Source of the DNA: Microbispora hainanensis
GTDB lineage: Bacteria > Actinomycetota > Actinomycetes > Streptosporangiales > Streptosporangiaceae
Assembly: GCF_036186745.1 (NCBI RefSeq)
Contig: NZ_CP108086.1
Location: 2,046,001 to 2,110,000, forward strand
Direction of reading: 5' to 3'
DNA: 64,000 nucleotides
Every line of letters begins with the position of its first letter. Position 1 is the first letter of the stretch. Below, one piece after another: positions 33,616 to 42,711 of this stretch. A model generated the notes under the pieces. It ran no database searches. It saw only the letters and a program-made list of their open reading frames with translations, and was not told the origin of the DNA. The translations under genes and the position numbers were made by a program.

Positions 33616-34448
33616 GAGGTCCTCCCGTCGATGGCATCGTCGAGAGCGCTGTCGAGAGCGCCGTCGAGCCGGCGCGCGCTGCCCACCAGTTCCCTCGTGT
33701 ACGGGTGGCTCGGAGCGTTGACGACCTCGCCGACGCTCCCGGACTCCACCGCCACGCCGTTCTTGAGGACGATGACGCGTTCGGCGATGCGCGAGACGAC
33801 CGCAAGGTCGTGGCTGATGAACAGCAGTGCCATCCCCCGTTCCCGCACCAGGCCGTCGAGCAGCGTGAGGACGTCGGCCTGCACGGTGACGTCCAGGGCG
33901 GTCGTGGGCTCGTCGGCGATGAGCAGGGCGGGGTCGCAGGCGAGGGCCATGGCGATCGCCACCCGCTGGCGCTGGCCGCCGGAGATCTCGTGGGGGTAGG
34001 CCCGGGCGATCCGATCGGGATCGGCCAGCCGCACCTCCTCAAGCGCGGCCCGCACCGCCGCGTGCAGGGCGCGTCCCCGCAGCCCTCTCCGGCGCCGGAG
34101 CGGCTCGGCCACCTGACGGCCGACACGCATGAGCGGGTCGAGGGCGGTGAGCGGCTCCTGGAAGACCGTGCTCGTCGCCCGGCCGCGCAGCGAGGTGAGC
34201 CGCCGCTCCCCGGCCCCCACCACCTCGATGCGGTCGAGGCCGGGCACGTCGAACACGACACTGCCCGAGACGGTCATCCCGGGAGGCGTGAGACCCATGA
34301 TCGCCAGGGCGGTCATGGACTTGCCCGACCCCGACTCCCCGATCAGGCCCAGCCGCTCGCCCGCGCCGAGCGTGAACGACACGTCCGAGACGAGGTCGCG
34401 GCCCTCGGCGCTGCGCACGTGCAGCCCCTCGACGGTGAGCAGGGTCAC
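33612..34448 (-). CDS. Peptide ABC transporter ATP-binding protein, DppD/OppD type
   Basis: A 278-residue ATPase pairing with the DppF-type subunit. Walker [10 protein letters not shown], signature [15 protein letters not shown], Walker [13 protein letters not shown] and the [10 protein letters not shown] tail region are visible. GTG 34448 was chosen: it forms a GTGA overlap with the permease stop, and the ATPase fold ([10 protein letters not shown]) begins at once; the longer open frame upstream is only the shadow of the permease gene. Confidence 0.93.
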   Translation of the reverse strand: MTLLTVEGLHVRSAEGRDLVSDVSFTLGAGERLGLIGESGSGKSMTALAIMGLTPPGMTVSGSVVFDVPGLDRIEVVGAGERRLTSLRGRATSTVFQEPLTALDPLMRVGRQVAEPLRRRRGLRGRALHAAVRAALEEVRLADPDRIARAYPHEISGGQRQRVAIAMALACDPALLIADEPTTALDVTVQADVLTLLDGLVRERGMALLFISHDLAVVSRIAERVIVLKNGVAVESGSVGEVVNAPSHPYTRELVGSARRLDGALDSALDDAIDGRTS

Positions 34449-35314
34449 CTCGTCCTCCTCCGGGTCGGGTCGGCCACGTCGCGCACGCCGTCGGCGATGA
34501 GGTTGACGCCGACGACGAGCACGACGAGCAGGACGCCGGGGGCGATCACCCCCGCCGGGGCGATGAACACGCTCGCCTGGGCCTCCTGGAGCATCCGCCC
34601 CCAGGAGGCGTTCGGCGGCGGTGCGCCCAGGCCGAGATAGGACAGGCTGGCCTCCGCCAGGACGGCCAGGCCGAACTGCAGCGCGAGGTTGACCGACAGC
34701 GTCGGCCAGATGTTCGGCAGCACGTGTTCGACGATCACCCGGGGCCATGACGTCCCCGAGGTGCGCGAGGCCGTGATGAAGTCCTGGGCCAGGACTCGCT
34801 TGACCAGCACCCGGGTCAGCCGGGCCACGATCGCCGACATCGCCAGCCCGATCGCGATGATCGCCGAGCCGAGGGACGCCTCGCGCGCGGCGGTCACCAG
34901 CATGGCCAGCAGCACGGTCGGGAACGCGATGAGGATGTCGAGGAGGGCCGAGAGCGTGTCGTCGAGCCAGCGGGTGGCGAAACCGGCGGCGAGGCCGCCC
35001 GCGAGCCCCACGAGCCCGCCGATCAGCACCGAGCCCGCGCCCGCCTCCAGGGCTACCCGCGCGCCGATCATGAGCTGGGTGAGCAGGTCTCTGCCGAGCT
35101 TGTCGGTGCCGAGCAGGTGGGGCAGGCCCGGCGGCATCAGCCTGCCGCCCGTGGTGTCGTCCGGCGCGTACGGCAGCCAGAAGAACGACACGACGGCCAC
35201 GGCGAGGACGAGACCGGCCAGGACGCAGCCGGCGATCAGCGTCGCCGACCGGGGGACACGGCGGGAGACACGGCCGGAGACACGGCCGGAGACACGGCGG
35301 GGGCCGGCGGTCAT
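34445..35314 (-). CDS. Peptide ABC transporter permease, DppC/OppC type
   Basis: A 289-residue permease. A basic N-terminal tail with repeated SGRVSGRVSRRV leads into the first span (about 25-45), the family motif PPGLPHLLGTDKLGRDLLTQLM, and about five further spans. The EAA loop (LAQDFITASRTSGTSWPRVIVEHVLPN region, about 170-195) contacts the ATPases. It overlaps both neighbours by four bases (ATGA with dppB, GTGA with dppD). Confidence 0.93.
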   Translation of the reverse strand: MTAGPRRVSGRVSGRVSRRVPRSATLIAGCVLAGLVLAVAVVSFFWLPYAPDDTTGGRLMPPGLPHLLGTDKLGRDLLTQLMIGARVALEAGAGSVLIGGLVGLAGGLAAGFATRWLDDTLSALLDILIAFPTVLLAMLVTAAREASLGSAIIAIGLAMSAIVARLTRVLVKRVLAQDFITASRTSGTSWPRVIVEHVLPNIWPTLSVNLALQFGLAVLAEASLSYLGLGAPPPNASWGRMLQEAQASVFIAPAGVIAPGVLLVVLVVGVNLIADGVRDVADPTRRRTR

Positions 35315-36288
35315 GCGCCGTCTCCCGAGAATCTCCCGCCGAGGGAGCGGCGCAGCCGCGGATCGATGAGCCGCTGCACGAGGTCGGCCGCGAACCCGAT
35401 GACCAGCACCGCGAACGTGCTCACCACGAGGATCCCCTGGATGACCGGATAGTCATGCTGCGCGAAGCCCTTCACGAGCATGGTGCCGAGCCCGGGCAGC
35501 GCGAACACGCTCTCGACCACGACCGCGCCGAGGAAGGTGGTGGCGAGCTCGATGCCCAGGATCGAGACGACCGGCACCACCGCGTTGCGCAGGCCGTGCC
35601 GCCACATCGCCCCGATGAACGACGAGCCGAGCGCCCGCGCCGTACGCAGGTAGTCGCTGCCCAGCACGTCGAGGGTGGCCGACCGCACGTAGCGGATCAG
35701 CGAGGCCGACATGACCAGGGCGATCGTGACGACGGGCAGCGTCAGCGAGGTGAGCGCCTCGCCCGGGTCGGCCCAGTCGTCCTGGGGGAACCCTCCGGCC
35801 GGCAGCACGCCGAGATGGAGCGCGAACACCGTGATCAGCAGCATGCCGACCCAAAAGACGGGCACCGCGATGCCGAGCTGCGACAACGCGCTGAGCACCG
35901 AGCCATACCAGGTGCTCGCCCGGTAGGCCGCGACGAACCCGACCGGTACGGCGATCACGACGGCCAGCAGGAAGGACAGCAGCGTCAGCGGCACCGTCAC
36001 GACCAGCCGGGCGGCGATCTCGGGGCCGACGGGAAGCGTGCTGACGAACGAGGAGCCGAGGTCGAGCCGCGACATCTCGCCGAGCCACGAGACGAACTGC
36101 TGGAGCAGCGGCCGGTCGGTCCCGATCGCGTGGCGGGCCGCCGCGACCTGCTCCGGGCTCGCCCCGACCGACAACAGCGCGTTGGCGGGGTCGCCCGGCA
36201 GCAGGCGCAGCAGCAGGAACAGCACCACGGCGGCCAGGAACAGCGAGACGACGAGGAACGCCGTCCGGCGCAGCAGATAGGCGATCAT
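35311..36288 (-). CDS. Peptide ABC transporter permease, DppB/OppB type
   Basis: A 325-residue permease with the DppB start (YLLRRTAFLVVSLFLAAVVLF), LLPGDPANALL, an EAA loop (SDYLRTARALGSSF, about 215-230) and the C-terminal LVQRLIDPRLR. About six membrane spans. It follows the binding-protein gene by 22 bases. Transports di- or oligopeptides, or possibly nickel or opines in some relatives; the ligand is not readable from the sequence. Confidence 0.93.
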   Translation of the reverse strand: MIAYLLRRTAFLVVSLFLAAVVLFLLLRLLPGDPANALLSVGASPEQVAAARHAIGTDRPLLQQFVSWLGEMSRLDLGSSFVSTLPVGPEIAARLVVTVPLTLLSFLLAVVIAVPVGFVAAYRASTWYGSVLSALSQLGIAVPVFWVGMLLITVFALHLGVLPAGGFPQDDWADPGEALTSLTLPVVTIALVMSASLIRYVRSATLDVLGSDYLRTARALGSSFIGAMWRHGLRNAVVPVVSILGIELATTFLGAVVVESVFALPGLGTMLVKGFAQHDYPVIQGILVVSTFAVLVIGFAADLVQRLIDPRLRRSLGGRFSGDGA

Positions 36289-36310
36289 CAGCGCGCCACG
36301 GACGAGGGCA

Positions 36311-37879
36311 TCAGCCCCGGCCGCCGCTCTTCTTGATGCCGTACGCGTAGAACTGGGAGTTCAGGCCGTTGACGGGGTAGCCCGACAGCGACGACGACGC
36401 CACGACGATCTGCGGGTAGAGGTAGAGCCAGTCGCTGGCCGCGTCGGCGGCGATCTGCTGGTTGACCTTCTTCAGCAGCTCGGTCTGCGCCTCGGCCGTG
36501 TCGGACTGCTCGGCCTCGTCGACCCACTTGGTGACCTGCGGGTTGTCGTAGCCCCAGTAGAAGTCGGGGTTGCCGTACCAGACCACGTCGCGGTCGTTGA
36601 CGTGCTCCTGCAGCGTCGCCGCGAAGTCGTGGTTCTTGTAGACCTTGGTGTACCACTGGTCGGCCGTGATGACGTTGATGTTCACGGTGATCCCGACCTT
36701 GGCCAGCTCCGACTTCACGAACGTCGCGACCGTGGGGTGGGGGTCGTAGTTCGGCGTGTCGAGCGTGAAGGAGAAGCCGTTCGCGTAGCCCGCCTGGGCG
36801 AGCTCCTGCTTGGCCAGGTTCGGGTCGTACGGGTTGACCGAGGTGAGGTCCTCATACCAGGGGTCGGTGGGCGGCACCATCGAGCCGATCAGCGTGCCGT
36901 AGTCGCCCCAGATCGAGCTGAGCAGCTTCTTGTTGTCGATCGCCGAGGTGATCGCCTTGCGGACGAGCACCTTGTCGAACGGCGCCTTGCGGTCGTTGAA
37001 CGCCAGCAGCAGCTTGGTCGTCGACTTGCCGTTGTTGATCTTGTAGTCGGCGTTGTTCTCGAAGTTCGCCAGCGCGTCGGGGCTCTGCTCGCTGGTGACG
37101 ACGTCGACCGCCTTGGTCAGCAGCGCGTTGTTCAGCGCGGTCGCGTCGGTGAAGTAGTGGAACACGACCTGCTTGTTGGTCGCGGGGGTGCCCCAGTATC
37201 CGGGGAAGCGCTCAAGGGTGAGCGTGGAGCCGCGCTTCCACTCGCCCAGCGTGTAGGGACCGGTGCCGTCCTCGGTGGTCGTCAGGTTCTTGGCCTGGGA
37301 GTTGATGATCCACACGTAGCTGAGGTTGTAGACGAGCGAGATCGACTTGCTGGCGAGCTTCACCTTGACGGTGGTGTCGTCCGGCGTCTCGATGCTCTTG
37401 ATCACCGTGAGGCTGCTCTTGCGGGCCGACTGGGAGTCGGGGCCGATGACCTTCTCGATGCTGTACTTGACGTCGGCCGAGGTGAGCGGCTTGCCCGAGT
37501 GGAACTTCACGCCGTCGCGCAGCGTGAAGGTGTAGGTGAGGCCGTCCTTGCTCACCGTGTGGTCCTTGGCCAGCAGGTCCTCGACCTTGCCGTCGTCGGT
37601 GAGCCGGAACAGGCCCTCGTAGACGTTGCCGTTGAACGCCTCCGTCACGCCCTGTCCGCCCCCGGCCGTGTTGTCGAGGTTCTGCGGCTCGTAGAGCGAC
37701 CCGACCTCGATCGTCGCGTCCGGGTCGTACGCCGCCGTCGCCCCGGCGCCGCTCGTCGAGCCGGAGGACCCGGAAGACCCGGTAGACCCTGCGGACCCGG
37801 AGGAGCCCGATCCGCACCCGGTGAGGGCGAGCGCGAGCACGAGTGCGGCGCCGAGCAGCGACGTCGTCTTGCTGTTCAC
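36311..37879 (-). CDS. Peptide-type ABC transporter substrate-binding lipoprotein, DppA/OppA type
   Basis: A 522-residue SBP_bac_5 lipoprotein, first gene of the importer operon. Lipobox LTGC with Cys22 is followed by a Gly/Ser linker of about 25 residues. LTYTFTLRDGVKFHSGKPLTSADV and DGTGPYTLGEWKRG are diagnostic. Unlike the binding protein at 1267-3036 it has no calcium-type DxNxDG loop, so the two systems probably carry different ligands. No regulator is adjacent. Confidence 0.93.
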   Translation of the reverse strand: MNSKTTSLLGAALVLALALTGCGSGSSGSAGSTGSSGSSGSTSGAGATAAYDPDATIEVGSLYEPQNLDNTAGGGQGVTEAFNGNVYEGLFRLTDDGKVEDLLAKDHTVSKDGLTYTFTLRDGVKFHSGKPLTSADVKYSIEKVIGPDSQSARKSSLTVIKSIETPDDTTVKVKLASKSISLVYNLSYVWIINSQAKNLTTTEDGTGPYTLGEWKRGSTLTLERFPGYWGTPATNKQVVFHYFTDATALNNALLTKAVDVVTSEQSPDALANFENNADYKINNGKSTTKLLLAFNDRKAPFDKVLVRKAITSAIDNKKLLSSIWGDYGTLIGSMVPPTDPWYEDLTSVNPYDPNLAKQELAQAGYANGFSFTLDTPNYDPHPTVATFVKSELAKVGITVNINVITADQWYTKVYKNHDFAATLQEHVNDRDVVWYGNPDFYWGYDNPQVTKWVDEAEQSDTAEAQTELLKKVNQQIAADAASDWLYLYPQIVVASSSLSGYPVNGLNSQFYAYGIKKSGGRG

Positions 37880-37953
37880 TGTTTCTCCTGGTCGGCGGCC
37901 ATGCGGCCGCTTGGTGCTGTGAGTGAGAAGAAGGGGGGAGAAAGGGTGAGAGA

Positions 37954-38691
37954 TCAGTGCGGCAGGAAGCCGTCACGGAAGACGGGGAGCTTCTCCCCCG
38001 CCTCGACGGGCACGTCCAACCGGTTCCGCGGCGGCGGCAGCGGACAGTTGTAGAAGGGCGAGAAGGCGCACGGCGGCGCGAAGGCGCGGTTGAAGTCCAG
38101 GACGACACGGCCGCCGGGCTCGGGCTCCACCGTCAGGAACCGCCCGCCGCCGTACGTCGCCGAGCCGTTGGTGCGGTCGCCCACGACGAGGAGCAGCGTG
38201 CCCTCGTCGTCGAAGGCGGCCAGGTTGTACGGCGTGCCGTCGAGCGTGAAGGTGATGTCGCCGGGCACGGCGTGATCGCGGGTGCCGCCGGCGTCCTTGA
38301 GGTGCTCGAAGGGCAGCAGGCGCGTGTCGGACACCGGGGTGAAGACGGCCTCGATCACCCATTCGGGAGCGAACGGGAAGACGTCGATGGTCTCGAAGTG
38401 CCGGATGGCGGGCGACTCCGCGTCCCACAGCCGGATGCCGTGCTCGGGCTCGCCGGTCGCGATGTGGGTCCGCTCGATCCGCGTCGCCGTGACGCTCGGC
38501 GGCCGGCCGGCGAGGGCCTTCTCAAGGGACACCTCTTCACCCGGCGCCGGCCACAGGGTCTCCACCAGGGCCAGGTTGCCCAGCGGGGCCCGTACGGCGG
38601 CCAGCCGCTCCGCCCGCCACGCCTCCCACCCGGCTCGGGCGGCTTCGATCGTGGCTGCGGAGGCGCGTGAAGACATAGTGGTAATGCTCAT
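37954..38691 (-). CDS. DUF1684 domain protein
   Basis: A 245-residue soluble protein of the DUF1684 family (R-x-x-H..WDAESPA, GDITFTLDG, LAAFDDEGTLLLVVGDRTNGSATYGGGRF, and the closing LDFNRAFAPPCAFSPFYNCPLPPPRNRL with its conserved two cysteines). The function of the family is unknown; some members are annotated as lipoproteins or putative hydrolases. Start is ATG 38691, with ATG 38676 (MSSRAS) as an alternative; neither has a clear ribosome site. An 11-base inverted repeat spans the first start and may control it. It lies 74 bases downstream... in the opposite sense it follows no operon, being upstream of the peptide importer on the same strand, so co-transcription with it is possible. Confidence 0.85.
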   Translation of the reverse strand: MSITTMSSRASAATIEAARAGWEAWRAERLAAVRAPLGNLALVETLWPAPGEEVSLEKALAGRPPSVTATRIERTHIATGEPEHGIRLWDAESPAIRHFETIDVFPFAPEWVIEAVFTPVSDTRLLPFEHLKDAGGTRDHAVPGDITFTLDGTPYNLAAFDDEGTLLLVVGDRTNGSATYGGGRFLTVEPEPGGRVVLDFNRAFAPPCAFSPFYNCPLPPPRNRLDVPVEAGEKLPVFRDGFLPH

Positions 38692-38730
38692 TCGGTAGAT
38701 CAGCACCTTTGGTGATGTTTGAGCATTACC
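38680..38730 (-). promoter_or_regulatory. Inverted repeat covering the DUF1684 start codon
   Basis: GGTAATGCTCA (38680-38690) and TGAGCATTACC (38720-38730) are exact complements. Read on the minus strand, a second small stem (CACC-AAA-GGTG) lies inside the 29-base interval, and the ATG at 38691-38689 shares two bases with the 3' arm. As RNA, the stem would bury the start codon; as DNA, the arms could be two operator half-sites. Seen directly; function inferred. Confidence 0.5.
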
Positions 38731-38761
38731 CTACATTCTAGGTAGGATTATGACCAATTGA

Positions 38762-39097
38762 TCACTTCACCGTGGTGCGGGGGTCCCTCTCCCACTCGAC
38801 GAACTGGCCGCTCTCGCCGAGCAGCGCGGTCGCCAGCCAGAGGAACACGCCGAAGTCGTCCACGATTCCCAGACCGAGCAGGAAGTCGGGGATCACGTCG
38901 ATGGGCGAGACGATGTAGGCCACGGCCATGCCGAGCATGGCGAGCTTGCCCTTGGTCAGGCCCCGATACTCGCCCTTCACCGCGGCGCGGAGCATCCGGG
39001 GCATGGCCCGCAGCCGGGCCGAAAGGCCCGGCGAACCGGGCTTGGAGACCTCGCGGTAGGCGCGCCAGGTGGCCGCCGCACGTCCTGCCTTCGCCAT
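38762..39097 (-). CDS. DUF1232 (YkvA-type) small membrane protein
   Basis: A 111-residue protein. The core AYIVSPIDVIPDFLLGLGIVDDFGVF is the DUF1232 signature, in which the SPIDxIPD motif sits in a membrane-associated helix. The family is widespread, with no settled function. A GGAGG site precedes the ATG. It stands alone on the minus strand, between the LLM oxidoreductase and the DUF1684 gene. Confidence 0.9.
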   Translation of the reverse strand: MAKAGRAAATWRAYREVSKPGSPGLSARLRAMPRMLRAAVKGEYRGLTKGKLAMLGMAVAYIVSPIDVIPDFLLGLGIVDDFGVFLWLATALLGESGQFVEWERDPRTTVK

Positions 39098-39171
39098 GAG
39101 GACACCTCCAGGGGGTCACCTCTGCCCGCTTTGCCCTCCGGTTAACGTACGGCGACGGCCACCAGGTTCCG

Positions 39172-40128
39172 TCAGGCTTCCGGCGCGAGCGCGCGTACGG
39201 TCTCGGCGAGCGGGAGATCGCCGCCCGCCAGCGGGGCCAGCACGGGCGTGTCCAGCCCGGCGGCCACGTACTCGCGCACCCGGGCCCGGCAGGTCGCCGG
39301 GTCGCCGTGCACGACGAGGTCGTCCACCACCTCGTCGGGGATCGCCTTCAGCGCGGCCTTCCGGTCCCCGGCCGCCCACGCCTCCTGCATGGGCCCTAGC
39401 AGGTCTCCCCGGCCCAGCCACTCGTGGAACGCGGCGTACACCGGCACGGTCAGATAGGCGGCCAGCAGCCGGCGGCCGATCTCGCGGGCCTTCGCCGTGT
39501 CTTCGGTCACGACCACGAACAGCCGCGCGGTCAGCTCGGTCTCCGGGCCCAGCTCGGCCCGGACCTTCCGTACGTCCTGCGGCGACAGCCAGTTGGTGAT
39601 CGCGCCGTCGGCCTCGCGGGCGGCCAGGCGGAGCATCCCGGGCCGCAGCGCGGCCAGCACGATCTTCGGCGGCGTCGCGGGGGCCTTCTCCAGCCGGAAT
39701 CCCTTGACGGCGAAGGTCTCGTAGCTTTCGCCGACCTTCTCCCCGGCCAGCGCCGCCCGCAGGAAGCGCAGGGTGTCGCGGACCCGCGCGTACGGCTTGT
39801 CGAACTCGCCGGCGTTCCAGTTGCCCACGATGACCGGGGACGACGCGCCGATGCCCAGCACGAACCTGCCGGGGGCGAGATCCGCCAGCGTGGCCGCCGA
39901 CATGGCCAGCAGGGCCGGGCCGCGGGTGTAGACGGGGACGATCGCGGTGCCCAGGCGCAGGGACGGCGCCCACTCGGCCGCCAGGGCCAGCGGGACGAAC
40001 CCGTCCGTGCCGCCCACCTCGGCCGACCACGCGTCGGTGTAGCCCAGTGCGGGCAACTCGGCGACGAGCTCCTTCGACTCGACCGGCGTCTGCCCGAAGA
40101 ACGGAATCGTCATGCCCCAGCGGTCCAC
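39172..40128 (-). CDS. LLM-class F420-dependent oxidoreductase
   Basis: A 318-residue luciferase-fold enzyme. The start DRWGMTIPFFGQTP, LGYTDAWSAEVGGTDGF, LRLGTAIVPVYTRGPALLAMSAATLADLAPGRFVLGIGASSP are characteristic of actinobacterial F420-using members. GTG 40128 was chosen because GAGAGGGG lies five bases upstream and relatives begin (M/V)DRWG; ATG 40113 and GTG 40143 are alternatives. It lies downstream of a TetR gene with a well-formed palindrome between them, so the TetR protein probably controls it. Confidence 0.88.
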   Translation of the reverse strand: MDRWGMTIPFFGQTPVESKELVAELPALGYTDAWSAEVGGTDGFVPLALAAEWAPSLRLGTAIVPVYTRGPALLAMSAATLADLAPGRFVLGIGASSPVIVGNWNAGEFDKPYARVRDTLRFLRAALAGEKVGESYETFAVKGFRLEKAPATPPKIVLAALRPGMLRLAAREADGAITNWLSPQDVRKVRAELGPETELTARLFVVVTEDTAKAREIGRRLLAAYLTVPVYAAFHEWLGRGDLLGPMQEAWAAGDRKAALKAIPDEVVDDLVVHGDPATCRARVREYVAAGLDTPVLAPLAGGDLPLAETVRALAPEA

Positions 40129-40156
40129 GGCCACCCCTCTCACGGTTGTGACCCGA

Positions 40157-40178
40157 CCATACCAACCGGACGGTATGG
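40157..40178. promoter_or_regulatory. 22-base palindrome between TetR and LLM genes
   Basis: CCATACC (40157-40163) and GGTATGG (40172-40178) are exact complements around a central CCGG, giving 18 of 22 symmetric bases. The CCGG-GGT core resembles operators known for several actinobacterial TetR regulators. It lies 9 bases after the TetR stop and 29 bases before the LLM start, overlapping the promoter expected for the LLM gene. Confidence 0.65.
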
Positions 40179-40186
40179 AGTCTCGG

Positions 40187-40843
40187 TCACGCCCGAAGTT
40201 CGTGCACCACCTCGATCACTTCTCTGGCCACGCCCTTGATGCCGGGCAGATGCGACAGGCCGACCAGCCGGTCGACGAGCGGGACGACGCGGTCGATGAG
40301 CCGATAGGTGCGGGCGCAGCCGGGCGAGTTGTCGTGGACCCAGAACAGCACGACCCCCATCCACAGCAGCCACAGCAGTTCGGGAAGCTCCTCGCGCAGC
40401 TCGTCGTCCATCCGTCCGGCCGATCCCTCGACCACCTCCCGATAGAGCGCGATGGCCGACTCGCGGGCGGGCGCCGACTCGGCGCTGAACGGGCTGAGGG
40501 GATTGCTGGGCTCCGCCGCGTGCTTGAAGAACTTCACCGCGAACTCGTGGTAGGGCTCGGAGATCCGCACCCATTCCCGCAGCACGCCGCCGAGCCGCCC
40601 GGCGAACGACCTCTCGGCGGCGAACACCTCACGGCAGGCCGCCTCGTGCGTTTCCTGCGCGCGGTCGTAGTACGCCTGGATCAGCTGTTCCTTGGACCTG
40701 AAGTAGTAGTAGGCGTTGCCCACCGACACGCCGGCCTCCGCGGCGATGGCACGCATGGTGGTCGCTTCGTACCCCCGATCCCTGAACAACCGGAGGGCCG
40801 TCTCGACGATCTGCTCCCGTGTACTCTCGGCCACGCTCGTCAC
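40187..40843 (-). CDS. TetR-family regulator
   Basis: A 218-residue TetR protein: helix-turn-helix at about 28-50 (TTMRAIAAEAGVSVGNAYYYF), followed by a mostly helical ligand domain rich in Glu, Leu and Trp (ELLWLLWMGVVLFW). Starts with GTG 40843. The large hydrophobic ligand region suggests a lipophilic effector (inference). The gene immediately downstream on the same strand is the LLM oxidoreductase, with a palindromic site between. Confidence 0.92.
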   Translation of the reverse strand: MTSVAESTREQIVETALRLFRDRGYEATTMRAIAAEAGVSVGNAYYYFRSKEQLIQAYYDRAQETHEAACREVFAAERSFAGRLGGVLREWVRISEPYHEFAVKFFKHAAEPSNPLSPFSAESAPARESAIALYREVVEGSAGRMDDELREELPELLWLLWMGVVLFWVHDNSPGCARTYRLIDRVVPLVDRLVGLSHLPGIKGVAREVIEVVHELRA

Positions 40844-40988
40844 TGTACGGCTCGGGCCCGTGTCAGGTCATGAACCGACAAGATGATCCACGAGTCGCGG
40901 CAAACCACGTCGTGGCAGCGGGCAGGCCCTTACCCATGTGTGGCATTGAAGATCTCAGCCCCCGTCGTCGATAGAGGAAACGAGGCAC

Positions 40989-41609
40989 GTGGAAGTCCGC
41001 CCGTCATGGCGGGGGCTGGCCGGCATCGGCACCGCCGTACTGATCTGCCTGCCCATGCAGCACACCAAGGACCCCCTCCCCCCTCCGTCACCCCCGCCCA
41101 CTCCGGACGTGAGGGTGGAGGTCAAGGGAGAGATCTCCCTCCCGCCACTGCTGGCCGGCACGTTCATCGCCACGGTGAAGACCTGGAACACGACGGCGGC
41201 GGACGAGCGGATCGGCCACGAACGGGCGGCCGGCCTGCTGCTCGACGCCGGGGTGCGCCGGAAGTCGACCGGAGGCTGCACCGACCGCCGCCGCCCCTAT
41301 TGCACGTCGCTGGAGGCGATCCGGTACGGCACGCTGATGCGCACCATCGACCTGCGGCGCGACAGCGGCTGCCCGGTGACGGTCACCGGCGGCACCGAGA
41401 CCGGGCACGCCGACGGCCGCTACAGCCACGGCAACGGCTACAAGGTGGACCTCGCGCACAACCGGTGCCTCGACGCGTACATCACCGGCGTCTATCGCTA
41501 CTGGCGCACGCGCGCCGACGGCGCGGCGCTTTACCGCGCCGCGCCGTCTGACGCTGGAGCCGATATATGGGCCGACGAGCCGACCCACTGGGACGTGCTG
41601 TTCCGGTGA
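40989..41609 (+). CDS. Exported M15-peptidase-like protein
   Basis: A 206-residue protein with a basic start and hydrophobic helix (about 8-22), then a Pro-rich spacer, so exported or anchored. The core TGGTETGHADGRYSHGNGYKVDL (two halves of a metal site: His in TGHADG, then S-H-x-x-G-x-x-x-D) resembles the zinc site of the M15 / D-Ala-D-Ala carboxypeptidase fold, where S-x-H-x-x-G-x-A-x-D is usual. A C-terminal His may complete it (THWDVLF). Four cysteines could form disulfides outside the cell. A role in peptidoglycan peptide cleavage is plausible but unproven. Starts GTG 40989. Confidence 0.6.
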   Translation: MEVRPSWRGLAGIGTAVLICLPMQHTKDPLPPPSPPPTPDVRVEVKGEISLPPLLAGTFIATVKTWNTTAADERIGHERAAGLLLDAGVRRKSTGGCTDRRRPYCTSLEAIRYGTLMRTIDLRRDSGCPVTVTGGTETGHADGRYSHGNGYKVDLAHNRCLDAYITGVYRYWRTRADGAALYRAAPSDAGADIWADEPTHWDVLFR

Positions 41610-41613
41610 CGAC

Positions 41614-42711
41614 CTACGCGAACTCGGTCGCGACCAGCGCGGCGATCTCCGCGGTGTTCAGCGCGGCGCCCTTGCGCAGGTTGTCGCCGCACAGGAACAG
41701 GTCGAGCGTGTTCGGGAAGTCGATCGCCTGGCGGATCCGCCCGACGTACGTCGGGTCGGTGCCCACCACGTCCGCCGGCGTGGGGAACACGCCGTTCGCG
41801 GGGTCGTCGAGCACCACGACGGTCGGCGCGGCGTCGAGGATCGCCCGGGCGCCGTCGACCGTGACCTCCCGCTCGAACGTCGCGTGGACGGCCAGCGAGT
41901 GGGTGGTCACCACCGGGACGCGCACGCAGGTCGCCGAGACCTTCAGGTCGGGAATGCCGAGGATCTTGCGCGACTCGTTGCGGACCTTCAGCTCCTCGGA
42001 GCTCCAGCCGCCGTCCTTGAGCGAGCCCGCGAACGGCACCACGTTGAGCGCCAGCGGGGCCGGGAACGGCGAGCCGGCCAGGTCGGGCACGGCCTTGCGC
42101 ACGTCGCCCGCCACGGTGCCCATCGTCCGGTCGCCCGCGACGGCCTCCAGCTCGGCGTACAGCCGCTCCGGCCCGGCCACCCCGGCGCCGGACACCGCCT
42201 GGTAGGAGGCGACGACCAGCTCGCGCAGGCCATACTCGCGGTGCAGGGCGCCCATCGCGGCCATCATCGACAGCGTGGTGCAGTTGGGGTTCGAGATGAT
42301 CCCCTTGGGCCGGTTGCGGGCCTGCTCGGGGTTGCACTCGGGCACCACCAGCGGCACGTCCGGGTCCATCCGGAAGGCGCCGGAGTTGTCCACGGCCACC
42401 GCGCCGCGCGAGGCGGCGATCGGCGCCCACTCGGCGGAGACCTCGTCGGGCACGTCGAACATCGCGATGTCGACGCCGTCGAACGCCTCCGGCGACAGCG
42501 CCTGGACGACGACGTCCTCGCCGCGCACGCTCAGCACCTTGCCCGCCGACCGCGGCGAGGCGATCAGCCGGATCTCGCCGTACGCGTCGGACAGGTCGGT
42601 GCGGCCGGTCAGGATGTCGAGCATGACGGTGCCGACGGCACCGGTCGCGCCGACAACGGCAAGTGTGGGCTTGCGGCGGGAGGCCTCTGCCTGCTCGCTG
42701 CGCTCGCTCAT
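41614..42711 (-). CDS. asd: Aspartate-semialdehyde dehydrogenase
   Basis: A 365-residue enzyme converting aspartyl phosphate to aspartate semialdehyde with NADPH, on the way to lysine, diaminopimelate, threonine and methionine. GATGAVG (about 21-27) binds the cofactor, SNPNCTT holds the catalytic cysteine, and SYQAVSGAG and the VPVVTTHS histidine region complete the active site. The ATG overlaps the lysC stop by four bases, so the two act as a coupled pair. An alternative start a little downstream (near the [11 protein letters not shown] segment) cannot be excluded. Confidence 0.97.
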   Translation of the reverse strand: MSERSEQAEASRRKPTLAVVGATGAVGTVMLDILTGRTDLSDAYGEIRLIASPRSAGKVLSVRGEDVVVQALSPEAFDGVDIAMFDVPDEVSAEWAPIAASRGAVAVDNSGAFRMDPDVPLVVPECNPEQARNRPKGIISNPNCTTLSMMAAMGALHREYGLRELVVASYQAVSGAGVAGPERLYAELEAVAGDRTMGTVAGDVRKAVPDLAGSPFPAPLALNVVPFAGSLKDGGWSSEELKVRNESRKILGIPDLKVSATCVRVPVVTTHSLAVHATFEREVTVDGARAILDAAPTVVVLDDPANGVFPTPADVVGTDPTYVGRIRQAIDFPNTLDLFLCGDNLRKGAALNTAEIAALVATEFA

